Below are positions 32,823 to 44,700 of a DNA stretch of 64,000 nt, piece by piece. The notes under the pieces were generated by a model, which was not told where the DNA came from, did no database searches, and saw only the letters and a program-made list of their open reading frames with translations. The translations under genes were made by a program, and so were the position numbers. The stretch comes from Cryoendolithus antarcticus. Lineage: Eukaryota > Ascomycota > Dothideomycetes > Cladosporiales > Cladosporiaceae. The stretch's first letter is position 1. Each line of letters begins with the position of its first letter. The stretch lies in contig NAJO01000009.1 of the NCBI GenBank assembly GCA_002077065.1, positions 1,054,001 through 1,118,000 on the forward strand. The letters are read 5' to 3'.

Positions 32823-34047
32823 TCGAATGCTTGCCTCTCAGGCAGATGCACGAGATGTTTCTAGTCCGTGCGCCATTGCCGGCGGATTGTGCAAGGATTC
32901 TCGATTGACTGCCATCAGTCTGGTGCAGATCGCGAAGGTACTACCATTGGAGGCTTTTAAATCCATTCGACGCCATCAGTGTGGACGTCCTGCTCCTGAG
33001 GCCAAACGATTGTACCAATGCAGGTTTCTCCCACGAGGAAGGAGTCTGTTGTTGAGCCCTATGTAGGTATCCAGCGGCTCACCCAACTGTATTCGACTGC
33101 ATGAGCAACGGTTTATACATCCAGCAGAATCAATAGCATCTCCCGCTTGCGGCTCTAGGAACGAACAACAGGACGACCGCCCTGCTGCAAGTCTGATCAC
33201 CCTCTCTGCGGTGGGAGTCCATTCTCAATGACACTCTACACTCAGCTGAATACGCATACAAACACTCGCGGTACACTAGGTCGTAGCGCAAGACTCCTCA
33301 GACTTTTGATAAAGGAGGTAGAGATCTCCACTCGTGCGAGCATTAGAAGGACTAGCCGATGGATTGCAGGAGCTTCGCGACGGCGGGTTTGCATGACTTC
33401 GTGTGTCGCAAGCGCTACACCCGTATGACACAGCACAGCAGGAATCTGCGCAACCATATTTCGGGCGACTCGGGTTACCGACAAGGCGTAGCAGAGCGAG
33501 CTGGACCAGTGTCTACCGTGCTGAATCACGGAAAGAGCATTCACAGAAGTCGTAGAACTTTGGGACCCCCGTGAACGTGGCTTGCGTGTTGAAGTCTTCG
33601 TTGACCACGCGCGGGTAAGTCGGCAGCAGTAGCTGCAGGGGCCCGTGGTTCTCGACTCACCTGACTCGCCGTATAGTGACATTTCGAAGGAGCCCCTACA
33701 GTACAAGCGTCGAGGGGTTCGAGCCTTGAGTCAGAACATGCTCGGAAGCCCCAGGCGGTTGACCCACGTGGCGGTTTTGTAGCGCGCTGAACAACCCTGT
33801 ACAGCATTACTCAAGCCTTTGTTTCAAGCTTTTGGTTCCATCGGAGTCGCACAGAACACTGGCCTCGCATCTAGCCATGAGAACGCTGCAAGCCATGGCG
33901 GCAGCTGCAAACCTGTTTGTTAATCATTGGTGGACCTGCAATATTTATCAATAGGTGAGTCCCCAGGTCGGTGGATATTTCTACCCACGCACCGAACCTC
34001 ATCTTCTCTCGCGTCGCTGCATACCAAGTTGTTTCCTACCTCTCACA
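32823..34047. other. Intergenic region
   Basis: 1.2 kb between same-strand genes. The ORFs here (for example 33242-33706, minus) have no domain and biased composition. A GGTTCGAGCC stretch near 33716 resembles a tRNA T-loop, but no paired stems fit. The segment just before 34048 is probably the promoter of the secreted-protein gene. Confidence 0.35.
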
Positions 34048-35320
34048 ATGCGTCGCTTCTTGATATACTTTACAGCCACGGCTGGTCTGACATCTGCAAG
34101 TGGCTCGACGGTCTGTTCCAGCAATCCCTATAAGCTGTTCCAGCCGTTCTCGACATACGCCCCGGCACAGAGCTTCTGCAGTTCTCGATTTCCTGTAGCT
34201 CCTGTCACAACAACGGCGACGGTAGCCGCATACGCTACATCTACTGTCACCGCAACACAGACTGCTTCGACTACGCAGGTTGTCCTATCGACACTTGTCT
34301 CGACTGAGACCGACTCCGTTACTGTCGACGTGTCAACAATTGCGACAGTAGATTTGTTCTCGACCAGTACGGAAACCGATTCCGTTACGGTCACTGTGAC
34401 CGTAACCGGGGGCGTGCAAGCGAAGGCGAAGCGTACTGACGTGCCGACGGTGCCGACCTCGTTGCTCGCGAAGTGGCCACAGCGGACCGCAGCACCGACA
34501 GGTGTTGACAAGCGAGAGCTCGAAGCAAGGACACAGAAGACGACGAGCACATCAACGAAGACTACCATGAAGACGACGACGTCGTGCACATCAAAGACGA
34601 CATCGAAGACGACAACATCGTGTACGTCAACGGCCACGACTTCCACGACGCAGAATGCCGTTTGGAGCGCTTTGGCAGCGCAAGCATCGGCGATCCTTAG
34701 CACTGGATGCTCTTGTATAGAGACGCCAAAGACCGTCACTGTAAGTCTGAACAAATATCAACTCTACGGTGGAAGTCACTGACTGTTCATATCAGGCCAC
34801 GCAAACGAGCACAAGCACAGGAACAGTAACCAACACCGTCACCGTCACAAACGTCGCCACAAGCACCTCCTTCGGGTCCAGCACAGCTACAAGCTTCACA
34901 ACAGTCACTAAAACCGTCACATTGACAGACGACATTTCCATAGTCCTAGCAACGACCACCAGCGCAACCGTAACCGCCACCGCCACCGTAACGCCGTCCT
35001 GTCTCAGCGGCAACAACGGAAACAGCAACGGAATATACACCTGCACCTACAACGTCCTTTGCAGCATGCAAGGCAGCTACGGATCCTTCGGGTCAGACAC
35101 GCCGAACAACCAGGCCAACGGCGCCACGACGTTGCGAGACTGCTTGGTGGCGTGCAACAACGACAATTACTGCGGTGCGGTCAACTTCAATCAAGTCACC
35201 AATACGTGCACGTTCACTGAATTTCCAAACTTCTTGCTGTATACTTACACGGCGCAATACACTGCCGTTGCGGATCCTAGTGTGGATTTTGCTTACATCA
35301 CCGGGAACTGTGTGGGCTGA
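34048..35320 (+). CDS. Thr-rich secreted or wall-associated protein with PAN-like C-terminal domain
   Basis: This is a putative extracellular glycoprotein. Exon 1 is 34048-34740, the intron 34741-34795 (55 nt, GTAAGT...CATATCAG, phase 0) and exon 2 34796-35320; 405 aa. A signal peptide (MRRFLIYFTATAGLTSASG) is followed by a Thr/Ser/Val-rich stalk. The stalk contains repeated STETDSVTV (twice) and TTTSCTS (twice) units, likely heavily O-mannosylated. Two dibasic sites (KAKR and VDKR) could be Kex2 cleavage points. The last ~110 residues form a Cys-rich globular domain (CTYNVLC, RDCLVAC...YCGAVNF...CTFTEF), similar in pattern to PAN/apple modules that bind carbohydrate or protein. There is no clear GPI-anchor tail, because the protein ends with TGNCVG. 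ATG 34048 gives the signal peptide, so the upstream in-frame ATG at 33955 is unlikely. Confidence 0.85.
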
Positions 35321-35879
35321 GAAGTGTGAGTGCAACAGCATGGGGGTTTCAAGTGTCGTGCGTTCTGGCTGGTATGCAGATTGGGAACTTGTCTGACGTT
35401 CAACGATTTCATAGGTAGTCAGGCAGTATCTCGTATCTCACATAAAGTCGTAGACGCGTGTTTCCACTTCTTCAAGAGTCTGAAGCGTGGAATATGCTGT
35501 GATCACCTTGCCTGAGGGATTGAGACAATTCGAATGCCACGTCGGTGAAACTCAAGCTCGAGGCAGGCTAGATTGCTTTCTCACAGATGCGGAAAGATGG
35601 AATTCACGATTACAGGTGCAATTCTGGTGGCACAAGAGCGTTCAAGACTTTCCGAGAAGCGGAGTTCACTTGCTTAAAGGTAGGTCCTGACAGTGCACTG
35701 CTCGTGAGTAAGAACTGATGCTGAGTGAGTATTGTCCATTGTTCATGGTCTCGAGTGCAGGTAAGTCATGAACCATATCTTCACCGTGCGCGGTCGCTGC
35801 GTGACGTCGCCTGTGACTGTCGCTATACAGCACCACTACCCAAGAGCCCATCCCGTGAACGCCATGCTAACCTGCAGAC
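35321..35879. terminator. Convergent 3' intergenic region
   Basis: 559 bp between the secreted-protein gene and CHS7, which converge. No supported coding sequence. Confidence 0.35.
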
Positions 35880-36956
35880 CTAGTAATTGCCATACACGCT
35901 ATTCCGTTGCCCGCCCTGCTGATGATAGAACCCTTGGCTCGCATATTCCGACTCGCCGTAGATATTACTCCTTCGCACGTCCGAATCGTCACCAGAAGGT
36001 AGCAGCTCCTTCACTTCCCAATTGTTCTGCTTTTGCCCAACACTGAACTCCAGATCCTCCTTTGTTATCGAGTCCCAGTATTTGTACACCATCATTACAG
36101 CCAGTAGATTACACACCGTGGCGAAGAACAAGCCGTCCATGTAATGCGCCACGTTGTCGCAGATCGTCTTACTGAAGACATACAGTATAACCTGACCGAT
36201 GACGAAGAAGAAGGCGCCGAAGCCGATGTGCCAGAGTGGCCAGCGCTCCTGCAGCGTGCCAATGACGAGCAAGATCTGCATGACGAAGTATACGAAGACA
36301 AACAGCGCCGAGAAGAGGTATACCACAACGAACAGCCCGATGGTATTCTCCGGTCCCAGTCCAGCCCATGCCTTGAACGTCAGCAGCGAGACCGCGAAGC
36401 TGATGAGGAACATCACTACGCTGCTACCGCGTAGGAGCCAGACGGAGAGCGTTGTACCGTCTTCGTAGAGCTGGAAGCCGACGAAGCCGTTGATCATGAG
36501 GCAGATTGCTGTGCTGCTCGCGAGGCCGCACTGTGCGGCGACGAAATAGGCGTATGCGCTACTACCGGGTGGGACGACGCCGCAGTCGATAACGAGGGAG
36601 ATCATGGTGAGGAGGGCGTAGGAGTAGAAGAAGGTCGTGATTTCTTTGCGGCCTGTGATTGCAATGTGTTAGCACTTCGCCCTGTGCCATTTCCACCCGC
36701 AGACTACCATATACATACCAACAGCCGTGAATTTGCTCCTAACATGTATGATCATGATCACGATCATGATGAGCGCAATGATGTGGGTGAACCCCGCCGC
36801 GCCTTGAAAGATGATGGTGTTGGCCAGCTGGATCGTTCGCGAGTAGCAAAGCGACTGTGTCATGTGTTTACCGGTGAGCGGCGAGATGCCGCCAACGAGA
36901 GGGCATAGTGGGAGGGGAGTCTTCTCGCATATCGATGCGAAGTCGCCGAAGCCCAT
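35880..36956 (-). CDS. CHS7: Chitin synthase export chaperone
   Basis: This ER membrane chaperone is required for folding and ER exit of class IV chitin synthase (Chs3 type), and so for cell-wall chitin. Exon 1 is 36719-36956, the intron 36653-36718 (66 nt, GTATGT...CAATCACAG, phase 1) and exon 2 35880-36652; 336 aa. Exon 1 begins MGFGDFASICEKTPLPLCPL, the typical lumenal lead with conserved Cys residues, then the first membrane helix. The splice yields SKFTAVG|RKEITTFFYSYA. Exon 2 has six more hydrophobic segments and a cytoplasmic tail (DLEFSVGQKQNNWEVKELL). The family's seven-helix topology is complete. The gene starts 460 bp from the divergent DUF7719-type gene. Confidence 0.94.
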
Positions 36957-37416
36957 GCTGGCGGGCGAGGCTGAGAGGGTGTGCGCGCTGGCTCGAGGGG
37001 GCTTTGTCGATGGGAAGAGTGGAAGTTTTCGATGGAGCAGGGATTAAGTCGCTGTGTAGTGATGTTATGTAACGAGCGTGATGCAGGAAATGCGTAGAAT
37101 GGTGATCTCACAATGCGGTTGTCTTGATGTTGCGACTTTGGAGTGCGTGGCAACCGACGGGTACTCCCGGTGCTTGAAATAGACGTTTCTGCTGCAGGTA
37201 CCATCGCACACGAGTATCTCATGAGTAAATCTATAACATAACAGGAGTCTTGTTTTATCGACCAAATTTGTACTTTCAACCACGACGATCGCTGGACGCC
37301 GACAGACGTTAATGCAAGTGTAACGCAGAACATCGTACCGACCGTGAGAGGCACTGCTATCGCTACAAAATCTGCAGTAACCTCTAGACACGGGCTGCCT
37401 TGAAGGGGGAACCATC
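36957..37416. promoter_or_regulatory. Divergent promoter region CHS7 / DUF7719 gene
   Basis: 460 bp between divergent starts. No recognised motif. Shared regulation is only an inference from spacing. Confidence 0.4.
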
Positions 37417-38112
37417 ATGGCCGACGACGCAAAAGCTCCCGGTAATCGCCGCGAGCGCCGCGCAGCAGCAAAGTCATCCTCTCAGTCCATAGCTCCACCA
37501 ACGAAAACCCCAAACATCAAGATGGCCCATCCGGACCGCTCAGGTCCTAAAGGCAAGACCCTTTTGGACCTCTACGACGAAAAGAGGGACCTCCTCTCCC
37601 AAGGCCAGCCTTTTGACCCCAAACATCTCGATGGCGCCGTGCGCGACGAAGGCGGAAACATCCTTACAGCCGGCCTCGGCTCTCCGGACGATGAGCCGAT
37701 CGGAGTCTTCGGCCAGGCGGTTTTCTGGTCTGTCTGCTTGGCGATGTTCCACTTTACGATGGACGTTTTGACGTTCAATCAGTATCGACAGGAGATCGTG
37801 TGGGGTCCGATCTGGAAGCGGACGTTTACTGTATTGCCTGTGCTCTGGTTGCTGGTGTATATCACGCGGAGTGAGCTTGCGCAAAGGTGGCAGGTTGCGA
37901 GGCAGGTGTTCTTCCTGGGAGTTGCGGTGGCGGCTGGATGCTATACGATTCATGTCGGCAACAACTTTGCGTACTATGCAGTGATGAAGCAAGCGCCACC
38001 GCTGGGGACGCTGTGGGTGTGGAGTGTGATTGAGATGCAGCTGCCGTACGCTGCGGCGAGTGTGCTGCCGGTTGTAGCATATCTGTACTTCAATGGATAT
38101 GCCGTGTTTTGA
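37417..38112 (+). CDS. DUF7719-type multi-pass membrane protein
   Basis: A fungal membrane protein of unknown function; single exon, 231 aa. The first ~80 residues are basic and then polar (RRERRAAAKSSS, GKTLLDLYDEKRDLL). Then come four hydrophobic segments: AVFWSVCLAMFHFTMDVLTF, TVLPVLWLLVYIT, VFFLGVAVAAGCYTI, and the C-terminal YAAASVLPVVAYLYFNGYAVF. The segment HFTMDVLTFNQY in the first helix is well conserved in relatives as I recall them. No catalytic motif is visible. The gene ends 25 bp from the end of the converging GPI12 gene. The DUF assignment is from recognition and should be treated as tentative. Confidence 0.8.
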   Translation: MADDAKAPGNRRERRAAAKSSSQSIAPPTKTPNIKMAHPDRSGPKGKTLLDLYDEKRDLLSQGQPFDPKHLDGAVRDEGGNILTAGLGSPDDEPIGVFGQAVFWSVCLAMFHFTMDVLTFNQYRQEIVWGPIWKRTFTVLPVLWLLVYITRSELAQRWQVARQVFFLGVAVAAGCYTIHVGNNFAYYAVMKQAPPLGTLWVWSVIEMQLPYAAASVLPVVAYLYFNGYAVF

Positions 38113-38137
38113 TGCGGTGTTGCAGCGGCAACTTTGA

Positions 38138-38974
38138 TCAGGGTTTCACTTTCACCAGGTCGTTGACAATCATGTACCTGCTCACGCCGATCCATCCCCA
38201 CCGGAACCATCTCATCTGACTCTTGTGAGCCGTTGTCATGGTCAGCTGCGCTGTACGAATGCCCATCGGCCCATTGACCGCCAGCAGCGGCGAGGGAAAG
38301 TCCTTCCCATCCTTCGTTCGCCAAATGCAGGTAAGCACAGTGAATATGGAGTCCACGATGCTGCTGTACTTGCGAACGACATTCGTCGACGTCAGAGTGT
38401 ACAGCTTGACTGGACACTCCCAGCCTTTGTGACGTTGCATGAGCGACCCGAGGAAGACTTTCGCACCATGGTAGAGTGAGACGTGGTTCGGATGCCCACT
38501 GACGCCCTTCGCGTCAAACGTGATGACCACATCAATGAGGGCCTCCGGTGCTCGATTCGTGGGATTGGAAGCGATCGTGGGTGCGAAGTAATGCGCTAGT
38601 ACCTTCGAGATCTCCTTCGTGTCCCATGTCTTAGTCATCGAGTCTGGAAATCGCTCATCCTCCACGACCACAACGTGCTCGGCCGACGTGATGCCCAACA
38701 ATAGAGCAGACTTGACAAGCTCGGTCTTGCGAGTTTGACCCAGTCCGTCTGCGTCGCCGCTGCTTAGGCAAAGGATGAAGAGTTGATTGCCGAGAGACTG
38801 CTGAGTGAGGGTGATGACCGATGGAGCGAAGAACATTGCTTCGTCGTCTGGGTGAGCGATGAGGAGACATATTCGCTTGCCTCGAAGTGTAGGAAAGCCT
38901 GTGATCAGGTATGCTGTGAAGAGCCAGCATCCAACGATCAGCAGAGGGATCTGAGCGACGAGTGTCCAGTTCAT
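38138..38974 (-). CDS. GPI12: N-acetylglucosaminyl-phosphatidylinositol de-N-acetylase (PIG-L)
   Basis: It catalyses the second step of GPI-anchor synthesis, removing the acetyl group from GlcNAc-PI on the cytoplasmic face of the ER. It is a single exon of 278 aa. An N-terminal membrane anchor (LVAQIPLLIVGCWLFTAYLI) precedes the LmbE-type deacetylase domain. The zinc-binding motif AHPDDE is at residues 40-45 and the downstream HPNH motif is at VSGHPNHVSLYHG. The length is normal for the family. It is convergent with the preceding DUF7719-type gene. Confidence 0.94.
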   Translation of the reverse strand: MNWTLVAQIPLLIVGCWLFTAYLITGFPTLRGKRICLLIAHPDDEAMFFAPSVITLTQQSLGNQLFILCLSSGDADGLGQTRKTELVKSALLLGITSAEHVVVVEDERFPDSMTKTWDTKEISKVLAHYFAPTIASNPTNRAPEALIDVVITFDAKGVSGHPNHVSLYHGAKVFLGSLMQRHKGWECPVKLYTLTSTNVVRKYSSIVDSIFTVLTCIWRTKDGKDFPSPLLAVNGPMGIRTAQLTMTTAHKSQMRWFRWGWIGVSRYMIVNDLVKVKP

Positions 38975-39720
38975 CTTAATGCGGTACAGTCAATTGCTGG
39001 GAACTAGTACATGTAGTCTCCAGATGACACAGAGATAGTCGGCTCGATCATCGACGGATTAGATCGTCTCAAACGGGAAGGGACAGGTCGCTGACAACGA
39101 ATGTTGGTCGACCTGTAAGTTTGAGAGTGAAAATGAAGTTGGCTACAACTTTCTGTCAGCACCACGCCCTCGAAAACCTCCATAATCCATTTGTACACCA
39201 AAGGTCGGACTCAAAATGAACGAAAACAACTTCAATATATTCTAGTACTTGAAATGATCTATCATAGACTCTTCAAAGGCTGTGCCCGACGTCCTATAAT
39301 ACCTCCGTTCGAGAAAGTCGAACCCTGTGGCCGACCACTGCAAGGTGGGCCGCATGCAAGCGACACTCTTTCATCTGAACGACCATCCTGCCATGATGCG
39401 TCCTTACGCGAAGCCATACGCTCTCCGGCATTCTGAGCCATCTTTCATGCTCATCGCCACCTCCGGATCTGCCTGTTGACATTCGACGAGCTCCAAGATC
39501 GCACCACCAGATAAAATCTTCCAATCGAGAAAGTCGCAAAACTGATACCTCTTTGGGCGATGACTGCAGGACCACGAAAAGGACTCGAGTCTTCGCTCGA
39601 GGCAAGCGGAAAGTCTCGGGAGTCTTGGTCCCCGTACTGGGTGCAGTCATTTCCGCGTGATGCCCAGAAGACTACATGTACGGTCTGCCTCGCTGTGATG
39701 GCCTCTCAGGTTGCTCAAGC
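38975..39720. other. Intergenic region
   Basis: 746 bp between two minus-strand genes (GPI12 and OHCU decarboxylase). It should hold the GPI12 promoter. A 118-aa frame (39294-39650, minus) has no domain features. Confidence 0.35.
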
Positions 39721-40329
39721 TCATGTCTGCAAGAGCTTCGCTGCTCGATCGACCGCGATCTCACACATTGCCTGCACGAGTCAGCCTCGAGCACCCTCTA
39801 TTACCTATCAGCCACAGCTCACCCTGATAGCCGCTATCCGCTCCCCACCCAGATCTCCGCCATCGATCCTCAACTTCATGTCCTCCATGACCTCCTGTCT
39901 ACTCCGTCCGTTCACAAACACCACATATCTCAAGCCCGGGAACTTCACCTCGTACTCCTCATTCAGCTTAAGCAAAGCCGCAGCTTCCTCTTCACTACCC
40001 TTTAGCTGCGCCTGCTCAGCCGCACTCTGCTCAGACTCTACCTTCGTCGCGCCTAGTCTCGGGTGCGAAGACAGGATGTCCTCCAGCCACTTCGCATCAG
40101 AAGTTGATGGGGAGTCTGCAAGAGCACTGAGCTGTGCGCCCACGGCCGCGATGAGGTCTGGATAGGTCGAGAAGGTCTCGGATTGTAGGAGCGGTACTGA
40201 GAGGGTATGAAGCTGCGTGCTGGGCTCGAAGAGCAGATCTAGGACGTTGGCTCGTTCCTCTGTGGAGAGAGATGACACCGCGCTGGGTGCAGGAAGAGGA
40301 AGAACTTCCACGTCGTAGATATGCTTCAT
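39721..40329 (-). CDS. OHCU decarboxylase (ureide pathway)
   Basis: It converts 2-oxo-4-hydroxy-4-carboxy-5-ureidoimidazoline to S-allantoin, the last step of uricase-dependent urate breakdown, often in peroxisomes. Exon 1 is 39823-40329, the intron 39772-39822 (51 nt, GTGAGC...CTCGTGCAG, phase 0) and exon 2 39721-39771; 185 aa. Family motifs are LSSHPRLGA (catalytic His) and FPGLRYVVFVNGRSR. The 17-codon last exon supplies AMCEIAVDRAAKLLQT, which continues IAAIR into the conserved C-terminal helix. Reading through the donor would instead give a spurious VSCG end. The C-terminus is not a PTS1-type SKL. Nearby cyanase is another small-molecule nitrogen enzyme, but it is 25 kb away and not clustered. 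Confidence 0.93.
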
Positions 40330-41767
40330 GGCTAGCCCGTTGCTCCAATTTAAGCGATGGTCGGTCTCATGTCATATGAGATGACAACCGTCTATGTTGG
40401 AGACTTCTATCAAGCTCTCTCATAGGGTTCGCGATAACGATAACGGGCGTTCTTCGGAGCCGGTGTGGCCTACCACATCAATGACAGAAGAAGCGGACCA
40501 CTCGAGAGATCTATGCCATTGACGGTTGCTAGTATATATTGCACTGCAATAGGGAATTACCGTCAGTGCTACCTATGAGAGCTCCTAGAGGAGACAAAGC
40601 TCCCTCCGACGACGTACATAGGAACTTACTATCGCGGCGCTATATATATTAGCGTCCTCAAACATAGAGAGATGCTGAGCGGTCCGCTTCCCTTGTCACT
40701 TGCGTGCCTGCTTGGCGAGCTGCGTTCCGGGATGGACCTCGCATCCCCACAGCCCGGAGAATGCGCTGTCCAGCAAGGATAAACGTACGACAGGTAATCC
40801 ACATCGGTTCATGGTTCGAGGAGGTTGAATAGAACACCGTGCGAAACACATGACCCTGATCTGCTCGCAGAAATGGGACAGTCGACGCGAAGTGAGACAA
40901 GAAGAAGGATAATGGATGATCTAGAAGACTTGGCAGCATCCACGAGGCTGACGAAAAGAACGGTACGGCACTTGCTCAGCTTTGGCGCCACGGCGGTGCC
41001 CCCGTGATGAGCTTCAACTCAATAACATCCCGAAGCTCCCCTGGACCTGCATGTAATGCATTCGAGAGAGTCTCAGCGTTTGAATCTCTCCGAATGCTGT
41101 ACGACTTAGCAACGTAGTAAGAGCTCTGTACGTTCGCGACACGTCGATTTCGGATGTGTCGTCGAAGTAGACTTGTGACCGAGTCCTCAGGTGCACTTGC
41201 TGCAAGCGGAAACGCTCTGCAAAGGCGCATGATTCAGGTCTCGATTGCGCGTGGTTTCATATGCACGCCGTGTGCTCGGTCCATCCAGTGTGCGGGAGAT
41301 CAGATCAGCCCATTTGCTGCAGCGAATGACAGAGCAGCGGAAGGCCGGACTTGGGGGCGGACGCCGCAGATGACCAGGGGGTGACGGTATTTTGAGTTGC
41401 CCTTATCCCTGTGCTCACGGTTTGATGTGCCGCCGGTGGATTCGCGACCAGGATTGCGCGGGTGTGTTGGTGGTACCCTCCGCGCCACCCTTTCGGCGCT
41501 TTGACTCTGGAGCGTGTCGAGGGCGAAGATTTGTGTTGATCGCGATGTCGTCCCTGTATCAGGTCTGACACACTGTTTGCCATTCTCATGTTTGTTAACG
41601 CGACACCTCTCGCTACTGTACTGTGAATGCGCCGCTATCATCGTTGCTCATGTCGTCGATACTGCGCCGTCACGCTGACGCTTCGCACCCCTGACCTGGA
41701 CCACGCCGGCACTTGACCGCGATTACGTTACGCTTGCTGCCGCAATTACGACGGAGTTGTTCGGACG
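40330..41767. promoter_or_regulatory. Divergent intergenic region with MITE copy
   Basis: 1.4 kb between OHCU decarboxylase (minus) and the ADF-H protein gene (plus). It contains one copy of the short inverted-repeat element at 40474-40706. The remaining 1 kb has only short non-conserved frames. Confidence 0.4.
40474..40706. mobile_element. MITE-like element, copy 1
   Basis: A 233-bp element with terminal inverted repeats. The left end reads CACATCAATGACAGAAGAAG and the right end, reversed, CACGCAAGTGACAAGGGAAG; both continue GCGGACC. It is flanked by CCTAC and CCTGC (4 of 5 bases alike), a possible target duplication. The interior shares the layout of copies 2 and 3 but is the most diverged and AT-rich, with TATATATT tracts. 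It encodes no protein. Confidence 0.65.
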
Positions 41768-44700
41768 ATGTCGCTGAATGGGTTGGATGCGCAGAACATA
41801 TACGATGCATACCAGGCAGCGATTGCTGAGGCAGGCGGATGGTGAGTGTGGGTTGAGGTGTGCGCAATTGAGCGCAGGAGCTGAGGAATGATCGCAGGTT
41901 CTTGTTACGCTACGTGAACAGAGACTCGGTGGAATTGCTATCGCGCGGAAAGAATGGAGTTCATGAAGCGAGGAATGCGATCGCGAAGTATGAAGAGCAG
42001 TCACCGCTGTATGGACTGATCATCTATCGGCGGAGAAAGGTACTCATCAAGTACATCCCGGAAGGAACGTCGCGATTGCTTCAAGGTGGGTGAATATCGA
42101 AGACAGAGAGTGTCATACATGGCATTAGAAGATTAACACGCAAGTGCAGCACGAACGGCAGTCCACTTCCAGGATGTCCTTGAGCGATACTCCCCGTATG
42201 AGACATTGCTGGAGATTACGCAAGCTGACGGGCTGAACGATACATCGCTGGCATCTTCATTCCCACTACACACAGCTTCGCCTTCGGCCTCGAGCAGTCG
42301 GTTGCACGAGATCAGCGAGGATGGCGAGGATACGGGAAATGCAGGGAAAGGCATTCGAGGTCAGAACAATTCTGGCCAAATCTTCGGAACCCGTCAATAT
42401 AAAATGGAGCGACGGGTGGATCAGCTGATGCGCCCATCAGACCGGCCGACTCCTTCCATTTACGTCTCGAGCGAAACGAGCGGTCGAACTACATCACCTC
42501 TGTCAGGCGTAACAAAACCATCGCTTTCGCAATATCTTGTGCGCGAGGACTCCGGTGGGCGGTCCATATCGTCGATTACTTCTCCGGTGCCTTCACCATA
42601 CTCGGATTACGGAGGGTCGAATGGAGGGTCAGATCTGTCTGCTGCTAACGAAGTAGACCCAATGTCGAAACCCCAGGTGCCTGTGCAGGATGTGAACGCC
42701 TCGAATCCACTTGCCCAGAATGCGGTGGTGCAGGAGCAATCCAGGGTCGCAGAATTGCCTAGTCTGCCCTCACGATCATCAGCGCGACAAAGCTCGAACG
42801 CCAGTGATGCTAGTACTATGCGAAGAGAGATAGCGAGCGTGAAGTCAGACGAACTGACGCACGCAAACCCACCGAGTACAGAATCGAAAGCTGATGCACC
42901 ATCGGAGACCTCACCCGGGATTGATGACCTGGTTCGCGCCTTCCCTGTGCACACCGAGAAGGCACCTTACGACGAGCCCTTCGACTTCAGCTACCTCGAT
43001 AAGCCAAAGGTCAAACTCGCGCCCCGAATGGTGTCACCCGACAAGGCTAAACGTCCATCTATGTCTAGCATTAGCACGCTACCAGCGGCCTTTCGATCGA
43101 AGCCTGATCAGATCCGGCCAAAGTCGCATGGCCCGGCCACATTGACACATGCGCAGGTCATCTCATCCTATCCCGCGCCACCGCCAATACCAATCCAAGC
43201 AGAGTACACTCCGCGCCCAATATCACGAGGAAGTGTGAAAAGCATGTCTTCGCAGAAAAGCACTTCGATGACTCCTGATAAGCTCCGCCTGATGAAGGCG
43301 CTGGAACTACGGAAACGGCAGCTCAGGAAGTCTAACCCACAGCTACAAATGCCGCCACTTGCGGATGATGCCCCTGAGCTGCCCAGGCTTGTGGCGCCAG
43401 TCATCGAGGAGGTGCAGCCGGAAGTGAACGAGGAAAAGAGGACATTGGCACCGACGGAAGGCATGAACGGATATGCAGCGAACAAGAAACCGGACTCTGG
43501 TATCGAGATGAACTATGAACAACACAATCATAAGCAGCCTCTGGAGCCTAGAAATGAACAAAGTGTTCAGGGAGAGAGCATGCCACAGGCCACATCACCG
43601 CCACAAAAGGAAACGCAAGTCCCCGAGGACGAGTCCGAGCCGCCAATGGAGGTCACCAAGGTGGGGAGCGAGGTGCCAGAAGCGAAAGCGCCTCTCTCGG
43701 AGCCAACACTGTCAAATCCGTCAAGTGCACGACAGTCGGCCAGAATGAGCAGGCAGTCTCTCAAGAGATTGGAGACCTCGCCAGAAACGCCCACGATGGC
43801 TGCAGAGCCAGATACAAATTCGGTGCCGAAAGCAGTGCTGCCATTTGCAGGGCTTCGTGATCCACCCTCGACCGATAGTCCCACATTAGGTCGACCAGCT
43901 CCGGAACCTTCGTTCACGACTTCGCGCGAGCATCTGCTTACTGATGTGCCCTCAATCATCACCACTGCGTCCTCAAGACCTCCTTCGAGCAGCGGACAGA
44001 ACGAAGCCGGATCCGAGCCGCATGTTGTAGAGACTCCCACCGAGGAGAGAAGCGCTCTCGACCAGCTAGAGCATGGCGACAACCTCGATATCCCGCCTCA
44101 GTCACCTAAGCGCAAAGGCAGTGATCTTGCAAAGCGCAGGCGCGGTATCGTGGAGCCACTACATATCGCAGTGGAGCGTCACAACATGAGCGATGGTGAC
44201 TTGTCAGACGATGAGTTTCTCGAAGAGCTTAAAAGCGCGACTCTGCACGAAGCCAAACCAATGTCAGTCTCTAAATCACCTGGACCTGGTGCCCAGTTCT
44301 TCCCGCGCAGGCCGAGCAACCAGTCAATGGCCTCCAAAGCCTCCGCATCCGAAAGCCCGCAGAAGTCTAGCACGGTGAACAGTACTGTGCGCAATTCGCC
44401 AGATGTCTCACCAGAGTCAGTGCAGCCGCCTGCTACCAGAGAGTTGACTGGATCGCCGGAATCGTACAGGAGTCCTCATGCGGTGCACTCATCGACACTG
44501 GACCGTAGCGAGGGTGTGCCGATCTTGCGAAGACAAGTAAGTGATGGCATCACAAGGCGCATACAGGCTCTAGCAGAACAATCGTCACGCGATACCAGCC
44601 CGAACGCTGTACGAGTGCCTACAAGGCCCATAACACCCGAATCTGAGCTGAACAGCTTCATCGCCAACGACCGCCGTGCGCCGGCCCGTTCACCAACAGC

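Noticed and set aside
33690..33780. tRNA-like GGTTCGAGCC motif
   Set aside because: T-stem bases do not pair and no acceptor stem or anticodon arm can be built.
14982..40329. Nitrogen-metabolism cluster (cyanase with OHCU decarboxylase)
   Set aside because: The two genes are 25 kb apart with unrelated genes between and opposite strands, so no cluster.
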